Positions 36,441-44,130 of a stretch of DNA of 64,000 bases are shown here, in pieces. This DNA comes from UBA7488 sp964414185 (lineage in GTDB: Bacteria; Pseudomonadota; Alphaproteobacteria; CAAHEQ01; UBA3637). The notes below the pieces were generated by a model. The model was not told the DNA's origin. It did no database searches and was given only the letters and a program-made list of their open reading frames with translations. The stretch is taken from NCBI GenBank assembly GCA_964414185.1, contig CAYPVK010000001.1:152511-216510 (forward strand), written 5' to 3'. How positions within the stretch are numbered: the stretch's first letter is position 1; the number at the start of each line of letters is the position of its first letter. Position numbers and translations under genes: made by a program.

Positions 36441-36869
36441 ATGACAACCCCCGTTAAATTAATCATAGGCGCCCTTTTGTTCCCGATAGTCGTAATGGCG
36501 TTGATGTTTATAATGACAACACCGTTGTATTTGTGGAATCATTCGACGCAAAGCATTTTATTGTGGATGGGGTCGCATTTGAATAACATGTTGTTTATTT
36601 TGTCTGTGCCGTTTTTAAAAATTGTGATGGCTAAAAAAAATACCGCAGCGAAATACTTGCCGTTTTTATACGCGACGGTTATTTCATATATCGCGTATTG
36701 TGCGTTGGTTTATCTGCTGGGACACGTCGGCGCCGTTATCAAAAGTTTTTATGTAGCCAGTTTTTTAATGACCATTATTAAAACCGCCGCCGTTTTCTTG
36801 TTGTTCGTTGCCGATTGGGCATTGTTTGATCGGTTGACGAATGTTAAGGCACTGAGCGGCATTAAATAA
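36441..36869 (+). CDS. Four-helix inner-membrane protein, unknown (142 aa)
   Basis: I start at 36441, where AAAGGAAAGAAA precedes the ATG; an earlier frame start at 36402 overlaps the lpoA-like gene by 4 bases but has no ribosome site. The protein has four hydrophobic segments at about residues 8-27, 42-60, 72-93 and 104-125. I recognise no family. It follows the LpoA-like gene by 35 bases and is probably cotranscribed. Confidence 0.7.
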   Translation: MTTPVKLIIGALLFPIVVMALMFIMTTPLYLWNHSTQSILLWMGSHLNNMLFILSVPFLKIVMAKKNTAAKYLPFLYATVISYIAYCALVYLLGHVGAVIKSFYVASFLMTIIKTAAVFLLFVADWALFDRLTNVKALSGIK

Positions 36870-36907
36870 CCGTTTGCCCGTTAAAAAAAATATTACCCTC
36901 TCTCGAT

Positions 36908-36950
36908 TCGCAAAAAAATTTCATTAAAATTAAAAAATATTTTTTTGCGA
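36908..36950. repeat. Perfect 12-bp inverted repeat
   Basis: TCGCAAAAAAAT and ATTTTTTTGCGA are exact complements separated by 19 AT-rich bases, just after the membrane-protein gene. It could be a weak terminator for that gene or a binding site upstream of the prepilin promoter. Confidence 0.5.
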
Positions 36951-36982
36951 CTTTAAAAAATGTAAATAGAACAAGGACTTAC

Positions 36983-36994
36983 GGGGGGGGGGGG
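36983..36994. repeat. Homopolymeric G12 tract upstream of the prepilin promoter
   Basis: Twelve consecutive G bases, followed by AGGG, end five bases before the likely -35 element of the prepilin promoter. Such tracts slip during replication and are a known basis of phase variation in other bacteria. The length is also a likely site of sequencing error. Confidence 0.85.
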
Positions 36995-36999
36995 AGGGC

Positions 37000-37027
37000 T
37001 TGTAAAAAATAAAAAAACGGTTATAGT
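37000..37027 (+). promoter_or_regulatory. Candidate promoter of the prepilin gene
   Basis: TTGTAA and TATAGT are separated by 16 bases; the start codon lies 58 bases further on, with GGGAG as ribosome site. Confidence 0.45.
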
Positions 37028-37085
37028 TTATTTTGTAAATCCGGAAGAAATTCCTTATTTTTAATTTATTTTTTGGGAGTAAAAA

Positions 37086-37508
37086 ATGAAAATAAAAAAT
37101 TTGTTCAAGAAAACAAAAACGCCGATTGAACAAGGTCGTTCAATGGTCGAAATGCTCGGTGTTTTGGCGATTATCGGTGTTTTGTCCATCGGCGGCATTG
37201 CGGGATACACAATGGCAATGAACCGATATAAAGCCAATGAAATTTTGGATTTGGCATCGAAATTATCCGTTATGGCCCAAACGGGATATGCATCCGGCTC
37301 CGATAATTGGAACGGTTTAGCCGAAGAGATGTTCCATGAAGTTGGCGTAGACCATTATAGCGGCAATATGGGCGGTATCGGACAATATGAAACCACTTTT
37401 TTTATTGGCGATTACGGAGATGTCAACATCTATTCGCATAGGAGCGGTATTCAAAATGCCCTTAAATCCATTACGGGCAGTGATCATCCCGGTATTTGGG
37501 TTGATTAA
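37086..37508 (+). CDS. Type IV prepilin-like protein
   Basis: The 140-aa protein has a class III (prepilin) signal: a basic leader ending in EQG, the cleavage site G|RSMVE with glutamate at +5, then the hydrophobic stem MLGVLAIIGVLSIGGIAGYT. This stem is recurrent in gut-associated bacteria. The rest is a small globular head ending PGIWVD with no cysteine. It would be cleaved by a prepilin peptidase and assembled or exported by type II/IV pilus machinery encoded elsewhere. It is a lone gene between hairpins and behind a G12 tract. Confidence 0.85.
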   Translation: MKIKNLFKKTKTPIEQGRSMVEMLGVLAIIGVLSIGGIAGYTMAMNRYKANEILDLASKLSVMAQTGYASGSDNWNGLAEEMFHEVGVDHYSGNMGGIGQYETTFFIGDYGDVNIYSHRSGIQNALKSITGSDHPGIWVD

Positions 37509-37531
37509 GCGTAGCATTGTCGAATATAATG

Positions 37532-37557
37532 AAAACGCCCTTGTTGCAGGGCGTTTT
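37532..37557. terminator. Strong hairpin between convergent prepilin and hemW genes
   Basis: AAAACGCCCT and AGGGCGTTTT form a perfect 10-bp stem with a 6-base loop, flanked by A and T runs so it can serve both strands. Confidence 0.9.
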
Positions 37558-37589
37558 TGCAATGTTGCCGAAATATTTTTCAAAATCTA

Positions 37590-38738
37590 TCAATTATTCG
37601 GCAATAACATCAAAATGAGTTCATTAAGCATCAAAGTGCCTTCCAAAGTGGGAACAAAACCGTCCGAGTGTCGTTTAATCCATTTCAATTTCAATGCGCG
37701 GTGAATGCCTGTTTCGGATAATCCGTCGGCGCAAAAAGGAATTTGCCTTAAACGCAATCCCATTAAAACCTTTTCTTCAAACCGTTCATATGGTGTCAAA
37801 GTTTCAATAAGAGGCCCGTTTTGCAACCAATTTTTTACATTCGTCGGCGCGCTTGTCGCCGTTAAATTTATGCGCCCGTGCGCGGCGGGGCCGATGCCCA
37901 AATAATCGCTGCCCAGCCAATAGGTCATGTTATGCAAACTTTCATGCCCGGCTTTTGCGTAATTGGAAACTTCATAGGACGGTATACCCGCCGTTTTCAT
38001 AATCTCATCGGTCAAAATATATAAATCGCGTGCCGTTTCGTCGGACAGGGTTTCAATCCCTTGTTTATAAAAAGGCGTGCCTTCTTCCAACGTCAACTGG
38101 TAAAGCGAATAATGCGACAAACCTAAATCCAACGCTTCTTTCAATTCCGTTTCCCAATCTTTGGGGTTTTGATTCGGGCGCGCGTAAATCAAGTCCATGT
38201 TGACATGTTCAAAAATTGAAGCGGCTTGGTTGATGCGCTCTAATGCCGTTTGCACATTATGGCGCCGCCCCAAAAATTGTAAATCATTTTGCCGCAACGA
38301 TTGCACGCCGACGGACAGGCGGTTAATGCCGCAATCCTTAAAAGCTTTCATTTTATCGGCAGTTACGGCGTCGGGGTTGGCTTCCATCGTTATTTCAATC
38401 GAATTTGAAAAGGAAAAACGGTGTCTGATTTCGTTCATCAGCCGTTTTAAAAAATCCGCCGACATCATTGACGGCGTGCCTCCGCCGAAAAAAATGCTGG
38501 TCAGCGGGCGGCCGAACTGGGCTTGATATAAATCCAAATCCCTTAAATATCCCGTAAAAACAGCCGATTCATCGATTGTTTTGCACACGGAACTGGCAAA
38601 ATCGCAGTACGGGCATTTCGACAAGCAATAGGGCCAATGGATATAAAGCCCAAATAACCCTTTGATTTTATGTTGGTAATCTGCAGCAGGTATTTTTAAA
38701 AGCGCATTTTCGGCAAACAGCATAGTATTTCTTGACAT
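37590..38738 (-). CDS. hemW: HemW-like radical SAM protein
   Basis: HemW is a heme-binding radical SAM protein thought to deliver heme to respiratory enzymes, often misnamed coproporphyrinogen oxidase. The 382-aa protein has YIHWPYCLSKCPYCDF with the C-x3-C-x2-C cluster motif, then FFGGGTPSMM, ITMEANPDAV and RLSVGVQSLRQNDLQFLGR. The C-terminal winged-helix region is present. It lacks the N-terminal extension of true HemN. It is convergent with the prepilin gene and divergent from hpf. Confidence 0.92.
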   Translation of the reverse strand: MSRNTMLFAENALLKIPAADYQHKIKGLFGLYIHWPYCLSKCPYCDFASSVCKTIDESAVFTGYLRDLDLYQAQFGRPLTSIFFGGGTPSMMSADFLKRLMNEIRHRFSFSNSIEITMEANPDAVTADKMKAFKDCGINRLSVGVQSLRQNDLQFLGRRHNVQTALERINQAASIFEHVNMDLIYARPNQNPKDWETELKEALDLGLSHYSLYQLTLEEGTPFYKQGIETLSDETARDLYILTDEIMKTAGIPSYEVSNYAKAGHESLHNMTYWLGSDYLGIGPAAHGRINLTATSAPTNVKNWLQNGPLIETLTPYERFEEKVLMGLRLRQIPFCADGLSETGIHRALKLKWIKRHSDGFVPTLEGTLMLNELILMLLPNN

Positions 38739-38835
38739 TAGTTTAAAAAATTTGTAAGTTTAAATCCAGAACCCCAATTGTTTATAAAAGGGTACTTAAT
38801 CGTATAATTGTTAAACTAACAAGAAAGAAAAAACA

Positions 38836-39384
38836 ATGCAAATAATTATTACAGGTCAACAAATTAATTTAGGCGACAACTTGCGTTCATATGCTGAAAA
38901 AGCATTGGAAACGGCCATATCGAAATATTTTGCCGATGCAATCAGTGCCGATGTGCGCATTGCGAAAGAAGGCGAAGAAATCAAAGCCGAAATTACGGTT
39001 CACCCCGTGTCGGGCTCTTTGGTAAAAACAAGCGCCGTATCCGCGGATGCTTATGCCGCTTTTGACGGTGCCGTTGCGAAACTTTCAAGACAGTTGGGCC
39101 GTTATAAAAATAAAATTTCCGAACATAAAGCCGCCACGGTCGAAATGGTCGATATGGCCGTTATCGATGCCGGAGATGATGAAGAAGAAGTTGGCGACGC
39201 ACCCGTTATTATCGCCGAAATGCAAACGGAATTGCCGTTGTGTACGGTCAGTGCTGCCGTTATGCGCATGGATTTGGCCGGTTTGCCCGCTTTGATGTTT
39301 AAAAATACGGCCCACGGCGGATTGAATATGGTTTATCGCCGCGCGGACGGAAATATCGGTTGGGTTGATCCGAAACATAAATAG
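38836..39384 (+). CDS. hpf: Long-form ribosome hibernation-promoting factor
   Basis: HPF binds the 30S decoding centre and dimerises ribosomes in stationary phase. Residues 1-105 form the HPF/RaiA domain (IIITGQQINLGDNLRSYAEK); residues 125-182 form the C-terminal domain of long HPF (VMRMDLAGLPALMFKNTAHG, YRRADGNIGWVD), which drives 100S formation. A TATAAT at 38803-38808 lacks a clear -35. It precedes ptsN by 8 bases, the order found next to rpoN in many proteobacteria; rpoN itself is not here. Confidence 0.93.
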   Translation: MQIIITGQQINLGDNLRSYAEKALETAISKYFADAISADVRIAKEGEEIKAEITVHPVSGSLVKTSAVSADAYAAFDGAVAKLSRQLGRYKNKISEHKAATVEMVDMAVIDAGDDEEEVGDAPVIIAEMQTELPLCTVSAAVMRMDLAGLPALMFKNTAHGGLNMVYRRADGNIGWVDPKHK

Positions 39385-39392
39385 GCATCAGC

Positions 39393-39851
39393 ATGAAAAT
39401 AACCGATATTTTGTCTAAAAAAGCCATTATTGCTGACGGCAAATTCGGCAGCAAACGCCAATTGCTCGAAAAACTGGCCGGCATGGCCGAAGAAGAAACG
39501 GGCGCCGATTCGCGTACGTTATTTGACGCTTTGTTGGAACGCGAACGCTTGGGCACAACCGGCGTCGGCCGCGGCGTGGCATTGCCTCATACGCGGATGA
39601 CGGGGTTGAAAAAGCTGTACTGCGCCTTTGTCAAAACCGAACCGGTCGGATTTGATTCGGTCGACGGCAAACCCGTTGATTTGGTGTTTTTGCTGTTGGC
39701 TCCCGAAGAATCGGGCGCCGACCATTTAAAGGCTTTGGCAAAATTGTCTCGTATCTTGCGCGATGAATCAATAGCCACCGCGTTAAGAGATGCCAAAACG
39801 CCTTCTCAAATCTATGACATTATTGTCAAGTATGATGAAGAGGACGCATAA
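39393..39851 (+). CDS. ptsN: Nitrogen-regulatory PTS enzyme IIA
   Basis: PtsN (EIIA-Ntr) is phosphorylated on a histidine and regulates potassium and nitrogen responses. The 152-aa protein has the EIIA mannitol-type fold with the phospho-histidine in GVALPHTRM (His67), plus GVGRGVALPH and LLAPEESGADHLKALAKLSR. It is cotranscribed with hpf. No upstream enzyme I-Ntr or NPr gene is in the window. Confidence 0.94.
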   Translation: MKITDILSKKAIIADGKFGSKRQLLEKLAGMAEEETGADSRTLFDALLERERLGTTGVGRGVALPHTRMTGLKKLYCAFVKTEPVGFDSVDGKPVDLVFLLLAPEESGADHLKALAKLSRILRDESIATALRDAKTPSQIYDIIVKYDEEDA

Positions 39852-39867
39852 AAATCCATTAAGGTGT

Positions 39868-39899
39868 AAAAAAGCCTCTCGTAAGGGGGGGGCTTTTTT
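39868..39899 (+). terminator. Terminator of the hpf-ptsN transcript
   Basis: AAAAAAGCC and GGCTTTTTT form the stem, with a CTC/GGG extension that includes G-U pairs; a run of eight G bases lies on the 3' side. It is followed by T residues. Confidence 0.8.
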
Positions 39900-40004
39900 G
39901 ATAAAAAAGGCTTTTAACCTTGTATACACGATCGAGACATATGTCTTAAAGTGCAAGTCGAAAAGCTTTGCAATTAAAATAATTTTTATTTAAGGGTATT
40001 TAAA

Positions 40005-40445
40005 GTGAAGCAAATCGATATGTATACGGACGGCGCTTGTTCGGGAAATCCCGGACCGGGCGGTTGGGCTTGCGTTTTGGTCTATGGCGAACATGTTAAA
40101 CAATTGGCCGGCGGTGCCAAAGAAACAACGAACAACCAAATGGAATTGACGGCCGTCATCGAAGGTCTCAGACAATTAAAACATCCGTGTCGGGTACATA
40201 TTTATACTGACAGCAAATATGTGATGGACGGCGCCGAAAAATGGCTTGAAGGTTGGAAGAAAAACGGTTGGCGCAAAGCGGATAAAAAAGCTGTACTTAA
40301 TTCGGGATTGTGGCAAGAACTTGACCGCGAATTGCAAAAACATGAAATCGGCTGGACTTGGGTTAAAGGGCATGCGGGGCATGAACAAAACGAGTTAGTC
40401 GATTCGTTGGCGCGCGAACAAAGCGAACTTTATAAAAACCTGTGA
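40005..40445 (+). CDS. rnhA: Ribonuclease HI
   Basis: RNase HI cleaves RNA in RNA-DNA hybrids. The 146-aa protein starts at a GTG, preceded by TAAGGG at about 10 bases. The four catalytic acids are clear: Asp in MYTDGACSGNPG, Glu in NNQMELTAV, Asp in IYTDSKYVM, and Asp in the C-terminal NELVDSLARE. The GWRKADKK basic protrusion and the VKGHAGHEQN active-site histidine loop are present. It stands alone between ptsN and a bidirectional terminator. Confidence 0.97.
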   Translation: MKQIDMYTDGACSGNPGPGGWACVLVYGEHVKQLAGGAKETTNNQMELTAVIEGLRQLKHPCRVHIYTDSKYVMDGAEKWLEGWKKNGWRKADKKAVLNSGLWQELDRELQKHEIGWTWVKGHAGHEQNELVDSLAREQSELYKNL

Positions 40446-40473
40446 AATTTATGTTCGCTCGTTAAAAATCAAT

Positions 40474-40503
40474 AAAAAAAGAGGAGCAGTTGCCCCTCTT
40501 TTT
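40474..40503. terminator. Bidirectional terminator between rnhA and the DsbA-family gene
   Basis: AAAAAGAGG pairs with CCTCTTTTT, with GCA/TGC extending the stem and only two or three loop bases. It carries A-rich and T-rich flanks on both sides and lies between convergent genes. Confidence 0.85.
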
Positions 40504-40535
40504 GTTTTGCTTATTGTTGATACACTGTCGGTATC

Positions 40536-41492
40536 TTATTTTTTAGCATTGGAAGCTTTGACGGCTTCTTGCAATCTTTGGCCGATTAAAGCACCCGGAT
40601 TGATTTTGCCATCAACAATCAACATCGGCACGCCATTGATATTCAATTGAGCTGCGATAGCTTGATTGGCGGCCAATTTTGCTTTGATTTCATCAGAATT
40701 GGCATCTTTTTCCAATTTTTTGACATCCATGCCCAAATCGGCACCCATTTTTTTCAAAGCAGCTTCATCCAAACGGCCTGTAGCATTTGTGATTGCTTCA
40801 TGCATTTTGGCAAATTTGCCTTGTTTGCCAGCAGCCATGCCATAGCGGGCGATTGTTTCGGAAACTGCCCCGAAAATCGGCGTATCCATCAAGATCCAAC
40901 GAATGTTCTTTGCATTTTTAATTGCTTCGGATATTTCTTTGTTTGTTTTTTTGCACCAGCCGCATTGATAATCGAAAAATTCGATAATAACGAATTTGCC
41001 CTTCGGATTGCCCAAAACGTGGTTTGATTTATCGGCAACGATTTTGGCAACCAAATCAGCGGGAGCCGTTTGCAATTCGGGAGCTTTTTGCGGAGCCGTT
41101 TCGGCATTTTTAGCTTGTTGAGCTTTATAATAAGCTTCCACGGAATCAATCAACACTTTGGGGTTTTTCATGATAAAATCGCGGATTTCGGCATCGCGGT
41201 GTTCCATTAATTTTGCGGGGATGGGTCTGCCTTTGCCGTCGGCAAAGGGTTTACCGTGCGGGCATTTGCCGTCAAGGCCCGCCGTTAAAATCGAGCCGGA
41301 AATTAAGATGGCAGAAGCCAATATAACGCTTGATTTAATCAATAATTTTGTTTTGTCAGTGCATTCGCATTTGCATGAGCAATCCGGACCGCATTTGCAA
41401 GCCTCTTTGGCGCAAGTGCAAGCATCCTTTTTTTCAACGACGGGTTTCGCCGAAGATTTTGCATGGGCAGTTGTTTGTTTTTTATTTGCCAT
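40536..41492 (-). CDS. Membrane-anchored DsbA-family thiol oxidoreductase with cysteine-cluster tail
   Basis: Residues 1-50 are cytoplasmic and contain nine cysteines within 22 residues (CTCAKEACKCG, then CSCKCEC), resembling a metallothionein. Residues 51-72 are the membrane helix. Residues 130-318 form a DsbA/Com1-like thioredoxin domain with active site C-G-W-C (FFDYQCGWCKK) and cis-proline motif NGVPMLI. The periplasmic domain should oxidise or isomerise disulphides. The tail is not part of any DsbA I know. A promoter stands at 41563-41536, and GGAG precedes the ATG. Confidence 0.85.
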   Translation of the reverse strand: MANKKQTTAHAKSSAKPVVEKKDACTCAKEACKCGPDCSCKCECTDKTKLLIKSSVILASAILISGSILTAGLDGKCPHGKPFADGKGRPIPAKLMEHRDAEIRDFIMKNPKVLIDSVEAYYKAQQAKNAETAPQKAPELQTAPADLVAKIVADKSNHVLGNPKGKFVIIEFFDYQCGWCKKTNKEISEAIKNAKNIRWILMDTPIFGAVSETIARYGMAAGKQGKFAKMHEAITNATGRLDEAALKKMGADLGMDVKKLEKDANSDEIKAKLAANQAIAAQLNINGVPMLIVDGKINPGALIGQRLQEAVKASNAKK

Positions 41493-41535
41493 TTGATTTC
41501 TCCTAGATAACGAAAAAAAATTATTACGGATTTAG

Positions 41536-41563
41536 ATTATAACGAATATACGATTTAATGCAA
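41536..41563 (-). promoter_or_regulatory. Promoter of the DsbA-family gene
   Basis: On the minus strand, TTGCAT and TATAAT are separated by 16 bases, 44 bases before the start codon. Confidence 0.55.
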
Positions 41564-41572
41564 GAAAAAATA

Positions 41573-41606
41573 AAAAAAGCCCGAAAAAAATATTCGGACT
41601 TTTTTA
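41573..41606 (-). terminator. Terminator after fadL
   Basis: AAAAAAGCCCGAA and TTCGGACTTTTTT form a stem with one mismatch, 14 bases past the fadL stop, and T-rich on the minus strand. It insulates the next promoter. Confidence 0.8.
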
Positions 41607-41620
41607 AATTTCATTTCAAT

Positions 41621-42901
41621 TTAGAACTTATATTGAGCCGCTAAAGAGAAAATATTGGCATTTGAACTGTATTTGGCGCACAATTCGGACGAACCTTCCG
41701 AACCGTGTTTGGCTCTGACGCTTTTAACAAACAAGTGCGCGTAGCCGCCGTCAAGTTGCCAGTTGTTTTTTTCATAAGAAAACCCGAATGAAGCCCACCA
41801 ACGGCGTCCGTCCGGAATGCGTGCCGTACGGTTCAGTGGGGATTCAACCGCCGGATCATCGTAAGCGCCGCCCAAACGTAATGTCAAATCATTATTGTAT
41901 TTATAATCCGTTCCCAAGGCATAAAACCAAGTGTTCGACCAGTTTTCTTTGGTATCGGAAACAAGGTAATTTCCCGATGCGTCGGCTTGATCGCGATAGA
42001 TGGTCAAGTTTTTAAAGCGTGTCCAACGCGTCCAACGCGCCGTTGCCGAAACATTCCAACGGTCATTGATTTTTTGGTTGGCCGAAAAAATAACCATTTC
42101 GGGCGTTGTAATTTTGGCATTAATGTCATATTTGCCGTTTAAATAAGAGCCGTACGGAGCGGCAATTCCGCTGACGGTGTTGGTGCCCGTTAATTTGTGT
42201 TCGACATGGGAACGATACGAAACGCCGACTCGTGTGCCGTTCACAGGTTCCAATGCAAAACCGACGGTATACCCGACAAGCAGATCGTCCCCTTCCAAAT
42301 CCGTTTTGCCGCCGAAATATGTGGAAGTACCCGTCAATTTGTCCGTTTCAACGGCACCGGTTAAATTCGCGCTGATATGTTGAATGTTCAACGATGCGCC
42401 CAATGACAAATAATTTGTTGCTTTTACGGCCAAAGCCGGGCTGACGTTCAATGCTTGTACCGAAGAACGCCCCGCATGCGAACGACCGAACCAATCGTTG
42501 TCGTAATCGGTCACCAAACCGAACGGCACGTAAACGCCGATACCGGCCGTAACGCGGTCATTGATTTTGTATTGGCCGAAAGCTTGCGGCAAAACGCGTA
42601 CGATATAGGGATCCGTTTTGCCCGAAAAAGTTTGACCCGAACCATATTTTACAGACCCTTTGGCATGTGAACGGATACCGACGGTTGACGCCCCTAATTG
42701 AATACCGCTTTTTTCATTGAAAACTATACCGGCGGGGTTATACCCGATAGCGGAAAAATCGTCGCCGACCATACCGGCCCCCGCAAATGAACGGCCGAGG
42801 TTCGTTGTTGAATATTCCGATAGTTGGAAACCGGCCGCTTGGACGGTCAAAGCCGAACCTAAAACAAACGTTGCGGCGGAAACACTTAAAATCCTATTCA
42901 T
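41621..42901 (-). CDS. fadL: FadL-family outer-membrane long-chain fatty-acid transporter
   Basis: FadL forms a 14-strand barrel with an N-terminal hatch that passes hydrophobic molecules across the outer membrane. The 426-aa protein has a signal peptide (cut at VQA-AG, residue 22), then the family hallmark AGFQLSEYSTTNLGRSFAGA and the NPAG motif (IGYNPAGIVF), followed by alternating strand patterns and a terminal aromatic F (AAQYKF) as outer-membrane proteins need. It starts with AAGGAG upstream. It is monocistronic and divergent from the Pho-box-like region. Confidence 0.93.
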   Translation of the reverse strand: MNRILSVSAATFVLGSALTVQAAGFQLSEYSTTNLGRSFAGAGMVGDDFSAIGYNPAGIVFNEKSGIQLGASTVGIRSHAKGSVKYGSGQTFSGKTDPYIVRVLPQAFGQYKINDRVTAGIGVYVPFGLVTDYDNDWFGRSHAGRSSVQALNVSPALAVKATNYLSLGASLNIQHISANLTGAVETDKLTGTSTYFGGKTDLEGDDLLVGYTVGFALEPVNGTRVGVSYRSHVEHKLTGTNTVSGIAAPYGSYLNGKYDINAKITTPEMVIFSANQKINDRWNVSATARWTRWTRFKNLTIYRDQADASGNYLVSDTKENWSNTWFYALGTDYKYNNDLTLRLGGAYDDPAVESPLNRTARIPDGRRWWASFGFSYEKNNWQLDGGYAHLFVKSVRAKHGSEGSSELCAKYSSNANIFSLAAQYKF

Positions 42902-42990
42902 AAAAACTCCTTAAAATATGTTATAAGTCGGAAACTTTCCTAGCAAATAAAGCCGTATAAAATCAAGAAAATATGATTGTATGGTAAAAA

Positions 42991-43052
42991 ATGTCACATT
43001 TATGTCTTTGATGCGTCATATAAGTGTCATAAAATGGTATTTTTTATATACT
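42991..43052 (+). promoter_or_regulatory. Pho-box-like direct repeats and -10 element
   Basis: Four units begin at 42992, 43003, 43014 and 43025, exactly 11 bases apart: TGTCACA, TGTCTTT, CGTCATA and TGTCATA. This is the spacing and core of PhoB binding sites (CTGTCAT-type direct repeats). A TATACT -10 follows at 43047-43052, 11 bases after the last unit and with no good -35, as in PhoB-activated promoters. It would direct rightward transcription of the exchanger and mnmA. Confidence 0.6.
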
Positions 43053-43179
43053 TAAGCGGATAAATCCGCATTTTTCGAATTTATGGGAATGCTTATTTGG
43101 TTTTTACTTGGAAAATAATGAAAATTACTGTATAAATATAGCCGATTTTTTGTTTTTAATTTTTAAAAAAGGTATCCGA

Positions 43180-44130
43180 ATGATTTATATATGGTTGCTG
43201 TTGGGATTGTTTTTGCTGGCATGGGGCGGCGATGTGATGGTAAACGGATCGGTTGCGTTGGCCAAAAGGTTGGGGGTGTCATCATTGCTGATCGGGTTGA
43301 CGTTAGTCGGATTCGGTACGTCCACGCCCGAATTGTTAACCAGTTTGATTGCCGTTTACAAAGGATCCGAAGGCATAGCCGTTGGTAACGTTGTCGGGTC
43401 GAATATTGCCAATATTTTATTGGTGCTGGGCATGGCGGCCTTTATTGTGCCGGTTAAAATTGATGTAAAAGCGTTTAAGCGTGACGGTGCATTTTTGGCC
43501 GTAGCAACGCTTGGGTTGATTGTTGCGTTGATTGTCGGGAAAATCAATTTTATTATGGGCGCGGTGTTGGTGTCGTTGTTGATTTTATACGTTGCATATT
43601 CTTATTATTCGGATAAAAAAGAACAAAAATGCCTTAATACAACAGAAAATGTTTCGACACAAGAAATGAAAATGCCCCTTTTTTTGTCATTGGTTAAAGC
43701 CTTCGGTGGTATAGTATTGACAATTTTGGGAGCTAAATTATTGGTGGACAATTCGATTGTTTTGGCGCGCGAATGGGGCGTGTCCGAAGCCGTTATCGGA
43801 TTGACGATTGTGGCGGTCGGCACATCTTTGCCCGAATTGGCAACATCGGTTGCCGCATCGTTTAAAGGGCAAAGTGCGGTGGCTTTCGGCAATGTTGTCG
43901 GGTCAAACATATATAATGCGTTGTTCATTTTAGGATTGACGGCTTTGTTTATGCCCGTTACGGTGCCCGAATCCATGGGGCCGGATGTTATATTGATGAC
44001 GTTGGTAACGGCGGTGTTAATCGGTGTCGCGTTTTGGGAAAAACAATTTTCGCGCAGTATCGGGTTTGCCTTTTTATGCGCATATGCGGGCTATACTTAT
44101 TATTTATATACATTGCCGACGGTATCGTAA
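43180..44130 (+). CDS. Calcium/cation antiporter family protein (YrbG-like)
   Basis: This 316-aa inner-membrane protein is a sodium/calcium exchanger (CaCA) homolog: two homologous halves of five helices each carry the alpha-repeat motifs GFGTSTPELLTS with GNVVGSNIANILL, and AVGTSLPELATS with GNVVGSNIYNALF. Acidic residues in both P-E-L motifs bind calcium. The start at 43180 follows AAAAAAGG; an in-frame ATG at 43108 lacks a ribosome site. It is joined to mnmA with no gap (TAA-ATG). The Pho-box-like array upstream suggests phosphate-linked control. Confidence 0.9.
   Translation: MIYIWLLLGLFLLAWGGDVMVNGSVALAKRLGVSSLLIGLTLVGFGTSTPELLTSLIAVYKGSEGIAVGNVVGSNIANILLVLGMAAFIVPVKIDVKAFKRDGAFLAVATLGLIVALIVGKINFIMGAVLVSLLILYVAYSYYSDKKEQKCLNTTENVSTQEMKMPLFLSLVKAFGGIVLTILGAKLLVDNSIVLAREWGVSEAVIGLTIVAVGTSLPELATSVAASFKGQSAVAFGNVVGSNIYNALFILGLTALFMPVTVPESMGPDVILMTLVTAVLIGVAFWEKQFSRSIGFAFLCAYAGYTYYLYTLPTVS

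Noticed and set aside
36930..37133. A minus-strand frame over the G12 tract
   Set aside because: It overlaps the prepilin start on the opposite strand and is AT-driven low complexity.
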